This document shows positions 1 through 7,156 of a stretch of 32,288 nucleotides of DNA, one piece after another. The position numbers and the translations under genes are program-made. The notes under the pieces were generated by a model. It was not told where the DNA came from. It did not search any database and saw only the letters and a list, made by a program, of their open reading frames with translations. This stretch comes from Elusimicrobiota bacterium (GTDB taxonomy: Bacteria; CAYTYR01; UBA6262; DAOVJB01), in contig DAOVJB010000001.1 in assembly GCA_030673425.1 (NCBI GenBank), forward strand, positions 1 through 32,288. The letters are read 5' to 3'. Each line of letters opens with the position of its first letter. The stretch's first letter is position 1.

Positions 1-2
1 CT

Positions 3-182
3 TACACTGTCATAAAAGGTGATTGTTTATGGAACATAGCCAAGAAACCAGAGATTTACGATAATCCTTTAGAATGGCCAAGGATATACAAAGCCAACCA
101 GGATAAAATAAAAGACTCTGATTTGATATTTCCAGGACAAATATTTGTTATTCCAAGAGATATTTTAACTGAAGTAAAATAA
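3..182 (+). CDS. LysM-domain protein, C-terminal end (partial)
   Basis: The frame is open from the window edge to a TAA stop; only the last 59 residues are present. They read as one LysM module: YTVIKGDCLWNIAKKPEIY at the start, the WPRIYKANQDKI centre, and an end in LIFPGQIFVIP. LysM modules bind the glycan backbone of peptidoglycan, so the protein probably acts in the cell envelope. The upstream part, which would show whether this is a hydrolase, a lipoprotein or a simple LysM anchor, lies outside the window. A 22-base gap separates it from the next gene, so the two are probably co-transcribed. Confidence 0.85.
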   Translation, partial: YTVIKGDCLWNIAKKPEIYDNPLEWPRIYKANQDKIKDSDLIFPGQIFVIPRDILTEVK

Positions 183-204
183 TATATGATATAAGGAGTC
201 TATA

Positions 205-792
205 ATGAAGAAATCAATCCTACTGTTCAGTCTGTTATTAGTAGTATTGATATTAAATCCTCTTTATTTAAGAGCAGAGGTAAAGAATGAAATATCGATA
301 ACAGCAGTGGAAGTTAAAAACTCAACTGCTACTATTACCATAAATAACTGTTTGAAGATTGAAGACATTCAACTTGTTTATGATGAAGAAAGTAAGAATT
401 ATCTTAAGTTTCCTGAATATATTGATAAAGATGCCAAAACTGTCCCTTATGTAACAGTATTAAATGATGAAGCAAAAAATATAATTGAAGAGGCTGTATA
501 TAATAACAAACCTTCAGATAAGGTAATAAAGAGTATAAATTATAAAATCGCTGATATTACTCTATACGAAGATGAAAAAAGTAATATTAAAGCTTTAGCA
601 ATTGTAGTATTTAACGAGGCTATTTCTGTTGAGGTAAGGGTATTAGAAACAGAAGGTAAATTATGGGTTATGTGGCCAATGAGAAAAGACAAAGAAACTA
701 ATCAATGGGTAAAACAGATAGAGGTTACCAAGAAACCTATAAGAGATATGATAGAAAAAATAATTATTAAGAAATATAAGAAATTAATATAA
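205..792 (+). CDS. Exported protein with two SpoVG-like repeats
   Basis: 195 residues, preceded by AAGGAG 8 bases before the ATG. Residues 1-25 form a clear signal peptide (KK, then a leucine-rich core, then LRAE), so the protein is probably exported. The C-terminal half (about 110-190) resembles SpoVG: an ALAIVVFNEAISVEVRVLE strand pair, then a P-x-R-K turn, then a closing helix IRDMIEKIIIKKY. The N-terminal half (about 30-100) follows the same pattern more loosely (IEDIQLVYDEE, KFPEY, AKNIIEEAVY). I infer two tandem SpoVG-like units. Known SpoVG proteins are cytoplasmic, single-domain nucleic-acid binders, so a secreted double version is odd. Function is unknown; the repeat assignment is by eye. 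Confidence 0.7.
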   Translation: MKKSILLFSLLLVVLILNPLYLRAEVKNEISITAVEVKNSTATITINNCLKIEDIQLVYDEESKNYLKFPEYIDKDAKTVPYVTVLNDEAKNIIEEAVYNNKPSDKVIKSINYKIADITLYEDEKSNIKALAIVVFNEAISVEVRVLETEGKLWVMWPMRKDKETNQWVKQIEVTKKPIRDMIEKIIIKKYKKLI

Positions 793-820
793 AATATAAC
801 TCTTTAAAAAAACAATCTTT

Positions 821-857
821 AATCTGCTGATATTTAGGTATTAGCAGATTTTATTTT
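821..857 (+). terminator. Rho-independent terminator after the SpoVG-like gene
   Basis: A 10-bp stem, AATCTGCTGA (821-830) with TTAGCAGATT (841-850) including one G-U pair, encloses a 10-base loop and is followed by TTATTTT. It separates the LysM/SpoVG-like pair from the next + strand run. Confidence 0.75.
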
Positions 858-885
858 ATCAAATATAGACAACTTATGGTAAAAT
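856..885 (+). promoter_or_regulatory. Candidate sigma-70 promoter for the yjbQ-dinG run
   Basis: The -10 TAAAAT (880-885) is preceded directly by TGG, an extended -10 element. TTATCA (856-861) lies 18 bases upstream as a weak -35. The same TGG-TAxAAT form occurs at the pilin-operon and rpsF promoters in this window. The -35 overlaps the U-run of the preceding terminator. The rest of the gap to 1002 is AT-rich and shows nothing else I can name. Confidence 0.4.
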
Positions 886-1002
886 GGTAATAGTAAACTG
901 AAAATATGTTAAAAACTGTTAGGAGCTAAAAATATATTTGCGATATAACGAATATTATGATATAAAAAAACAAAGCGGTAAATACAGATTACAGGGGGAT
1001 TC

Positions 1003-1404
1003 GTGCTTAAACGCTTTCAGATATCTACTGAGTTACAGACAGAACTTATAGACATTACCTCAAATATCGAGAAGCTAATAAAGGATAGTAAGGTAACAGA
1101 AGGTATCTGTTCTGTTTTCGTGCCACATACCACAGCAGGTATCGTGATAAACGAGAATGCTGATCCTTCGGTTAAAAGAGACTTTTTAGTTGAGTTGAAT
1201 AAAATGGTTCCTGACAGGGAATACTATACCCATGCCGAGGGTAATTCCTCCGCTCATATTAAGACTAATCTGGTCGGCTCTTCAGAAACAATATTTATTG
1301 AAGACGGTAGGTTACTATTAGGGACATGGCAGGGGATATTTTTTTGTGAGTTTGACGGACCCCGCACCAGAAGCGTCTGGGTAAAGATTGTAAAAGAAAA
1401 GTAA
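1003..1404 (+). CDS. yjbQ: YjbQ/UPF0047 family protein
   Basis: 133 residues, the usual length for the UPF0047 family. It starts at GTG with AGGGGG 4 bases upstream. Family signatures are plain: the VPHTTAGIVINENADPSV segment with its conserved His, then HAEGNSSAHIKTNLVGSSE (two more conserved His), then LGTWQGIFFCEFDGPRTR near the end. Members are small single-domain proteins; E. coli YjbQ has weak thiamin-phosphate-synthase activity, but the physiological role is not settled. It heads the + strand run, 18 bases before nadC. Confidence 0.92.
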   Translation: MLKRFQISTELQTELIDITSNIEKLIKDSKVTEGICSVFVPHTTAGIVINENADPSVKRDFLVELNKMVPDREYYTHAEGNSSAHIKTNLVGSSETIFIEDGRLLLGTWQGIFFCEFDGPRTRSVWVKIVKEK

Positions 1405-1422
1405 TAAGTTTCGGAGTTTACC

Positions 1423-2304
1423 ATGCAGTTAAAATACATAGAACCTGTAATTAATGTTGCCTTGAAAGAAGACGAAGTCTTAAATGATATAACTACAAGA
1501 TCAATTATCCAGGGTAAAATTAAGGTTAAAAGTAGAATTATTGTTAAAGAAAACGGCATAGTCTGCGGTCTCGATGTAGCAAGAGAAGTTTTTAATATTA
1601 TAGAGAGAAAATGCAGGATAAATAAGAAAGATAAAGTAAAATTTATCCTAAAAGTTAAGGATAAAGATAAAGTAAAGAAGAACCAGATAATAGCAGAAGT
1701 TTACGGTTTAGCCGGAACAATATTAGCCGCCGAAAGAGTGGCTTTGAACTTCTTGCAGAGATTATCAGGTATTGCCAGTTTTACCAATAAATATGTAAGA
1801 TTAATAAAACCCTATAATGTGAAAATTTATGACACAAGAAAAACAACCCCCGGGCTGAGGTATTTAGAGAAATATGCTGTAAGATGCGGTGGCGGATATA
1901 ACCACAGAATGAATTTAAGAGATATGGTGCTGATTAAAGATAATCACCTTAAGGTATTAAGCGACAAATTACTGCTTGCGGATGTTATAAAAAAAATAAG
2001 AAAAAAAATACCAAGAAAAATACAGATTGAGGTAGAAACAGAAAACCTTGGGCAGATAAGGGAAGCATTGGATGCCCAAGCGGATGTTATTATGCTTGAT
2101 AACATGAATATAAAGAGATTAGAAGAAGCACTCAATCTCATAAAGGCGATGAGATATAACGACAAACCTCTTGTTGAGGTATCCGGCGGGGTAAATTTAA
2201 GTAATATAAAAACAATAGCCGCCTTAGGTGTAGATAGAATATCAATAGGCGCTTTAACCCATTCTTCGCAGGCTCTTGATATTAGTTTGGAAATAACAGG
2301 GTGA
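1423..2304 (+). CDS. nadC: Nicotinate-nucleotide pyrophosphorylase (carboxylating)
   Basis: 293 residues, full length. It converts quinolinate and PRPP to nicotinate mononucleotide, CO2 and pyrophosphate, in de novo NAD synthesis. Recognisable blocks in order: ERVALNFLQRLSGIAS (N-terminal domain), DTRKTTPGLR (substrate-binding arginines and lysine), GGGYNHRMNLRDMVLIKDNH, VEVETENL, DVIMLDNM, EVSGGVNL and GVDRISIGALTHS of the barrel. nadA and nadB are not in the window. The stop codon overlaps the GTG start of birA by four bases (GTGA), indicating translational coupling. Confidence 0.97.
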   Translation: MQLKYIEPVINVALKEDEVLNDITTRSIIQGKIKVKSRIIVKENGIVCGLDVAREVFNIIERKCRINKKDKVKFILKVKDKDKVKKNQIIAEVYGLAGTILAAERVALNFLQRLSGIASFTNKYVRLIKPYNVKIYDTRKTTPGLRYLEKYAVRCGGGYNHRMNLRDMVLIKDNHLKVLSDKLLLADVIKKIRKKIPRKIQIEVETENLGQIREALDAQADVIMLDNMNIKRLEEALNLIKAMRYNDKPLVEVSGGVNLSNIKTIAALGVDRISIGALTHSSQALDISLEITG

Positions 2305-3302
2305 CAATGAAGGTAACCGGGAAAATATTACAGATTCTCAAGGGTAACATGGATAAATTTGTTTCCGGGGAACAGCTGGGAATAAAATTTAAGATTTCCC
2401 GTACAGCTATATGGAAAAGTATACAGAGACTTAGGGCTAAAGGTTACAGAATCACAGCTCATAAGAAAGAAGGATATAAATTAATAAGCGTTCCTGATTT
2501 CCTGTTGCCTCAGGAAATCCAGGATGGGTTAAAAACGAAGTTTATCGGCAAAAATATCTATTATTTCAGAAAAATACCTTCGACCAATGAGCACGCAAAG
2601 AAGCTCGCTATGAAAGGTATAGAAGAAGGTACGGTAGTAATAGCCGAAAGACAAACAAGAGGCAAGGGCCGTTTGGGACGTCACTGGGCATCCCCCGCAG
2701 GCGGTATATGGCTTTCTGTTATTTTGCGACCTAAATTCACACCCCAGGATGCCCCGATAATTACAATGGCAGCGACATTGGCTGTTGCAAGAGCAATAGA
2801 GGAAGTAACGGAAATTAATGCTAAGATAAAGTGGCCTAATGACGTAGTTATAGAAGTAAAGAAAAAAAGCCAAACAAAAAAGCCACAGGTTAAAAAAGTC
2901 TGTGGTATATTAACAGAAATGGCTGCGGAGATAGCCAGAATTAACTATGTTATAGTAGGAATAGGAATTAATGTTAACAACAAGATACCCAGGGACTTAA
3001 GGAGTATCGCTTGTGGCTTGAATGAACAGCAGTATGATATTAACCGTTCCCTGCTGGCTAAAAGATTATTGGAGAAACTGGAATATTATTATTGTTTAAT
3101 GCTTGAGAAGAGGTCAGCTCATATCATAAAAGAATGCAGAAAGCTATCGGTAATTCTGGGTGAGATGGTAAAAGTCCGCTTCCCTGATAGAATAATTACC
3201 GGCAGGGCCATAAATATAAATGACAAAGGTTCGTTAATATTGAAGTTAAAAAATAATACCAGACAGGAAATAATTGCTGGAGATATAAGTCTTAGGAGGT
3301 AA
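2301..3302 (+). CDS. birA: Biotin--[acetyl-CoA-carboxylase] ligase, with DNA-binding domain
   Basis: 333 residues. The N-terminal ~65 residues form a winged helix (GEQLGIKFKISRTAIWKSIQ), so it is the bifunctional class that can repress transcription as well as biotinylate. The catalytic domain has STNEHAK, the biotinyl-AMP loop as GKGRLGR at about 121-127 (the usual motif is GRGRxGR, so the first Arg is Lys here), KWPNDV at about 177, and the C-terminal SH3-like domain. An insert around 185-193 (KKKSQTKKPQVKK) is very lysine-rich. Start is GTG 2301 overlapping nadC; ATG 2307 is an in-frame alternative. No biotin operator was recognised in the window. Confidence 0.95.
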   Translation: MTMKVTGKILQILKGNMDKFVSGEQLGIKFKISRTAIWKSIQRLRAKGYRITAHKKEGYKLISVPDFLLPQEIQDGLKTKFIGKNIYYFRKIPSTNEHAKKLAMKGIEEGTVVIAERQTRGKGRLGRHWASPAGGIWLSVILRPKFTPQDAPIITMAATLAVARAIEEVTEINAKIKWPNDVVIEVKKKSQTKKPQVKKVCGILTEMAAEIARINYVIVGIGINVNNKIPRDLRSIACGLNEQQYDINRSLLAKRLLEKLEYYYCLMLEKRSAHIIKECRKLSVILGEMVKVRFPDRIITGRAININDKGSLILKLKNNTRQEIIAGDISLRR

Positions 3303-3309
3303 TATAAAT

Positions 3310-3909
3310 ATGAAATTGTTACGAACTATAGGAATTACAGCGGTTTTATTATTTTTATCAGTAAACTTGAATGCGGAAACATCTAAACTTAAACAGGAGG
3401 CTTTTTCTATGCCAGAAGATCCGGTGATAATCATGAAAACAAACGAGGGAGCAATAGAAATAAAACTTTTCCCCAAAGTTGCTCCAAAAGCTTGTGAAAA
3501 CTTTATCCGTCTTGCCCAGAAAGGTTATTATGACGGAATAATTTTTCACAGGGTTATTAAAAATTTTATGATTCAGGGTGGAGATCCTACAGGCACTGGC
3601 AGGGGGGGAACAAGTATATGGGGGGAACCTTTTGAGGATGAGGTATCAAAGGATGTTAAATTTGACAAACCCGGGTTGCTTGCTATGGCTAATGCAGGGC
3701 CTGGTACTAACGGCAGCCAGTTTTTTATAACCACAATCAAAACCCCGTGGCTCAATATGCGACACACAATATTTGGTGAAGTCATTAAAGGTTATGAGAT
3801 AGTACAGAAAATTGAAAATGTAAAAAAGGGACCCGGTGATAGACCGATAGAAGAACAGAAAATACTCAAGATGTACTTAAAGAAATCAGAAAAGAAAAAA
3901 GGCAAATGA
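3310..3909 (+). CDS. Cyclophilin-type peptidyl-prolyl isomerase, secreted form
   Basis: 199 residues. Residues 1-22 are a signal peptide (MKLLR, hydrophobic core, NLNA), so the full-length product goes to the periplasm. The cyclophilin domain starts at about 37: MKTNEGAIEIKLFP, then FHRVIKNFMIQGGDPTGTG with catalytic Arg and substrate-binding Gln, then MANAGPGTNGSQFFIT and the late WLNMRHTIFGEV. It catalyses proline cis-trans isomerisation during folding. AGGAGGT lies 9 bases before this ATG. A second AGGAGG at 3395-3400 sits 8 bases before in-frame ATG 3409 (Met34), just after the signal peptide, so a cytoplasmic form may also be made. It is followed after 15 bases by the PilZ-PilT gene. Confidence 0.95.
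   Translation: MKLLRTIGITAVLLFLSVNLNAETSKLKQEAFSMPEDPVIIMKTNEGAIEIKLFPKVAPKACENFIRLAQKGYYDGIIFHRVIKNFMIQGGDPTGTGRGGTSIWGEPFEDEVSKDVKFDKPGLLAMANAGPGTNGSQFFITTIKTPWLNMRHTIFGEVIKGYEIVQKIENVKKGPGDRPIEEQKILKMYLKKSEKKKGK
3395..3411 (+). promoter_or_regulatory. Internal ribosome binding site and start in the cyclophilin gene
   Basis: AGGAGG (3395-3400), then 8 bases, then in-frame ATG (3409-3411). Initiation here would give a 166-residue cyclophilin without the signal peptide and with an intact catalytic domain. Confidence 0.55.
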
Positions 3910-3924
3910 TAAGGAGATTTTAAG

Positions 3925-5298
3925 ATGCGAAAAATAATAGCAGAGCGAAGAGGATTAAAACGGATAAAAATAGATTTACCCATTAGGTATTGTTATCATG
4001 ATATTATGGGGCCAGCAGCTTCTAGAGAAGCAACTGCACTCGATATAAGCTCAGGTGGGATTTCATTTAAGGTAGGGGAGACTTTTTCACTTTCTACCAT
4101 ATTGAAAGTTGAGGTAGACCTTCCTGCATTTCCAAAGCCGGTTGAGATTTTGGTAAAAGTCGTAAGAGTGGAACAAACTGATAAAGAAAATAATTTTATT
4201 GTAGGAACTACTATTACACGTATTAACGAGCAAGACAAACAAAAGATAACTATCTATTTTGAACAAGCTGACATTCTTGAATTATTTCAGGCAACAGTAG
4301 ATGCCCTAGCCTCTGATTTGCATTTATCTGTAAACCATCCTCCCATATTGCGTGTCGGAGGAGAGTTGCAGCCTATACGTAATAAAGGAGTATATAATTC
4401 AATGGATTTAAAACGCATTATTTATAGTATTATGACTGAAGAGCAAATAAAGTTTTTTGAAGAAAACCTGGAATTAGATTTCTCCTATTCTGTTTCTCCT
4501 ATTATTCGTTTTCGTGTTAATGTGCATTTACAAAGAGGTAATGTAGAAGCAGCTTTTAGAAGAATTGAGGCACGAATTAAAACTATACAGGAGCTCGGCT
4601 TACCAACGGTAGTGGCTGACTTGGCAAGAAAAAGAAGAGGAATAGTCCTTTTGACAGGAGCTACCGGCAGTGGGAAAACCACGACCATGACAGCTATGGT
4701 TGACTTAATTAATTCTGAAAGGGAATGTTTAATTATAACTCTGGAGGACCCAATTGAGTATGTTCACGTATATAAGAAGAGTATAATTAAGCAAAGAGAG
4801 ATTGGTATGGATACTAAATCATTTGCTACTGCACTAAGGCATGCGATGCGTCAGGATCCGGACGTTATTGTAGTAGGAGAAATTCGTGATTTAGAAACAA
4901 TCTCTACAGCTTTAGCAGCGGCAGAAACAGGCCATCTTATTATAGCGACTTTGCCTTCCTACGATGCTGCTCAATCTATTAGCCATATTGTACATATGTT
5001 CCCTGCACAGCAACAGAGACAGATCAGATTACAACTAGCTGATACTCTACAGGGTATCGTTAACCAGGTTTTGTTACCACGAGCAGACAATCCCTTTGAA
5101 CGCGTAGTAGCTACTGAAACCTTGATTACAACGTCAGCGGTGCGTAATATTATCCGTGAACAAAGATTAGAACAATTACCTTACATTATTCAAACAGGTT
5201 CGCAGTTTGGCATGCATACTATGCAGAATTCATTAGAAAGATTACATAATAAAGGAATAATAACTAAAGAATCAATGATGAAGCGTTCCAAGAGTTAA
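3925..5298 (+). CDS. PilZ-PilT fusion: twisting-motility-type ATPase
   Basis: 457 residues. Residues 1-110 are a PilZ domain with both c-di-GMP motifs: RxxxR (R9-R13) and DxSxxG (D40, S42, G45). From about 115 it is a PilT-type secretion ATPase: Walker A GATGSGKT (245-252), Asp box LEDPIEYVH, Walker B DPDVIVVGEIRD, then AVRNIIRE and a GMHTMQNSL end like PilT's AIRNLIRE and GMQTM. PilT hexamers power pilus retraction. The His box, usually TLHT(T/N)SA, reads TLPSYDA (from L343), so its conserved histidine is missing. Fusion to PilZ suggests direct c-di-GMP control of the motor. A stand-alone pilT, pilB, pilC or pilQ is not in the window. AAGGAG precedes the ATG by 9 bases. Confidence 0.93.
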   Translation: MRKIIAERRGLKRIKIDLPIRYCYHDIMGPAASREATALDISSGGISFKVGETFSLSTILKVEVDLPAFPKPVEILVKVVRVEQTDKENNFIVGTTITRINEQDKQKITIYFEQADILELFQATVDALASDLHLSVNHPPILRVGGELQPIRNKGVYNSMDLKRIIYSIMTEEQIKFFEENLELDFSYSVSPIIRFRVNVHLQRGNVEAAFRRIEARIKTIQELGLPTVVADLARKRRGIVLLTGATGSGKTTTMTAMVDLINSERECLIITLEDPIEYVHVYKKSIIKQREIGMDTKSFATALRHAMRQDPDVIVVGEIRDLETISTALAAAETGHLIIATLPSYDAAQSISHIVHMFPAQQQRQIRLQLADTLQGIVNQVLLPRADNPFERVVATETLITTSAVRNIIREQRLEQLPYIIQTGSQFGMHTMQNSLERLHNKGIITKESMMKRSKS

Positions 5299-5334
5299 CA
5301 GGCACAAATTTTTATCTAAAAGGAGAGTATAGAT

Positions 5335-6615
5335 ATGAAACAAAAAGATAAAAAAGTACTTTTGATAGACGATTCTATTTTTGCGCATACTGTTGTGAAG
5401 GATTTATTTGATGGGCATGAATTTGACCTGGTTGCTGCTGCAATAGACGGTGAAAAGGGGGTAGAATTATTTAAGGAAACAAAACCCGATGTTGTTCTTC
5501 TTGACATTGTTCTTCCCGGAAAGCAGGGGGATGAGATTTTAGAGGATATATTAAAGATTAACTCGGACGCCAAAATTATAATGGTCAGTTCTTTGGCTAC
5601 TGAAAACAAGATATTGAAATGCCTCAGAAAAGGAGCCAAGAACTTTGTTCCTAAGCCTTTCGAAAAGCAAGAGCTGATTAACGCAATAGAAGAAGTAACT
5701 AAAACAGGAGCGGTATCATATTCAGTGGTATCTGTATTAAAAGATGCAAACATCGGCGGTAAGTTCTTCGGTCAATATCTTCTGGCTAAAAATAAAATCA
5801 CCTCCCAAGAGTTGGAGGCTGCCCTTAAATATCAAAAAGAAAAGAATTTGACTCTTGAGACTATTTGCAAGAGGGAAGGGTTGCTTAATGAAGATGAGGC
5901 CAAGCAGGTTCATAATGTGCAGAAGGAATTTCCGGATAAGAGCTTTGCAGAAATCGTTGTAGAGAAAAACTTTTTGGACCAGGAAACATTAGAGGATGTC
6001 ATAAAGGAGCAGAAGAAAAATCAGGTTTATTTAGGTCAGGCTCTGGTGGGTGTCGGGGCAGTGTCTCAAGAAGAGATAAATCAGGAACTTAAAAATTATA
6101 AAGAAGAACAGGACAGGATTGAGGGAGAAATAGTCTATAACCTCTACAAGCTTGAGGATAAGGATGCAGTTAAAATATTTGTGAGCTTTACCGTAAATGC
6201 GATTAAGCTATTTGAGCAGATGCTCGGGATTCCTGTTAAGATGAACAGGTGTGTACCTTTAGCCGATTCATTTGAGACCAGGGAATACCTGATTGAACAG
6301 AAGGCGCACGGGGCGCTCAAGACATCTTTTCTTTTTAATTTTTCCAAAGAGATGGCCAGGTGTATATCTTCTGTTTTATTTTCAAAAGAGGTTACTAATG
6401 TAGATACCTATGGTATTGATGCATTAAAGGAGTTCCTGAATATAGTCAGCGGGAATTGTTGTTCCAAATTGAGTAATATCGGGGTGAATATCGAGATGAA
6501 AGCTCCTGAGCTATGGGTGGAAGGAACTTATCCGAAAAAAGGGAAGTTTACCTATGTTTCTCTGATCTCATCCGGGGGAGATTTTGAGATTTTGATGAAA
6601 CTGGATAAAGTATAG
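5335..6615 (+). CDS. Response regulator: receiver, MshEN-like repeats, CheX-like domain
   Basis: 426 residues. Receiver domain 1-125 has the acidic pair D12/D13, phosphoacceptor D57, S85 and K107, so it looks active. Residues about 143-260 hold repeats like the type II secretion ATPase N-terminal (MshEN) motif: K143-FFGQYLLAKNKITSQELEAAL and V231-YLGQALVGVGAVSQEEINQEL. MshEN domains can bind c-di-GMP, but the usual RLG is not conserved here, so binding is uncertain. The last ~140 residues resemble CheX, with an ExxN pair (E366, N369) followed by GN (373-374), the phosphatase motif of CheX/CheC. No kinase is adjacent. It lies 36 bases after the PilZ-PilT gene, so I infer control of the same motor. 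Confidence 0.85.
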   Translation: MKQKDKKVLLIDDSIFAHTVVKDLFDGHEFDLVAAAIDGEKGVELFKETKPDVVLLDIVLPGKQGDEILEDILKINSDAKIIMVSSLATENKILKCLRKGAKNFVPKPFEKQELINAIEEVTKTGAVSYSVVSVLKDANIGGKFFGQYLLAKNKITSQELEAALKYQKEKNLTLETICKREGLLNEDEAKQVHNVQKEFPDKSFAEIVVEKNFLDQETLEDVIKEQKKNQVYLGQALVGVGAVSQEEINQELKNYKEEQDRIEGEIVYNLYKLEDKDAVKIFVSFTVNAIKLFEQMLGIPVKMNRCVPLADSFETREYLIEQKAHGALKTSFLFNFSKEMARCISSVLFSKEVTNVDTYGIDALKEFLNIVSGNCCSKLSNIGVNIEMKAPELWVEGTYPKKGKFTYVSLISSGGDFEILMKLDKV

Positions 6616-6661
6616 GGTAGAGGAAGAGGAAATAACACAGAAAATAAAAGGCGGAATAAAA

Positions 6662-7156
6662 ATGGCTAATTTTTCTTTTGATGTTGTATCTGAGGTGGAC
6701 TTACAGGAAGTTGATAATGCGGTTAATCAGGCAAAAAAAGAACTGCTTCAGAGATATGATTTTAAGAACTCCAAGTGCTCCATTGATTTTAACAGAAATG
6801 AAAAAAAGATAACTTTGATCGGAGACGATGACTTTAAACTCCGTGCTGTTAAAGATGTTTTAGCCACAAAAATGGTTAAAAGGGGTGTTAAACTTAAAGC
6901 TCTCCTGTTTAGAGAACCTCAGAAAGCATTTGAAGGGTCTTTGAGGCAACTTGTTGATATATCCGTAGGTATTGATAAGGAAAAAGCTAAGGAACTGGTT
7001 AAGATTATAAAAAAACTGAGATTAAAGGTGCAGGCTAGTATAGAAGGAGAAAAATTAAGAGTTTCTAGTCCTAAAAAAGATGACCTACAAGTAGTTATTG
7101 CGCATCTAAAAAGCATTGATTTTCCGTTAGCTCTTAGTTTTCGTAATTATAGATGA
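6662..7156 (+). CDS. yajQ: YajQ family protein (nucleotide-binding, DUF520)
   Basis: 164 residues, full family length. It begins with the typical FSFDVVSEVDLQEVDNAVNQ and contains LLQRYDFKNS, a GDDDFKLRAVKDVL segment, and IVKIIKK-type helices before VSSPKKDDLQVVIAHL and the RNYR end. YajQ proteins have two ferredoxin-like folds and bind nucleotides; Xanthomonas and Pseudomonas members are reported to bind c-di-GMP and affect transcription. Whether this one does is not visible from sequence. Its stop overlaps the dinG start (ATGA at 7153-7156), indicating coupled translation. Confidence 0.95.
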   Translation: MANFSFDVVSEVDLQEVDNAVNQAKKELLQRYDFKNSKCSIDFNRNEKKITLIGDDDFKLRAVKDVLATKMVKRGVKLKALLFREPQKAFEGSLRQLVDISVGIDKEKAKELVKIIKKLRLKVQASIEGEKLRVSSPKKDDLQVVIAHLKSIDFPLALSFRNYR

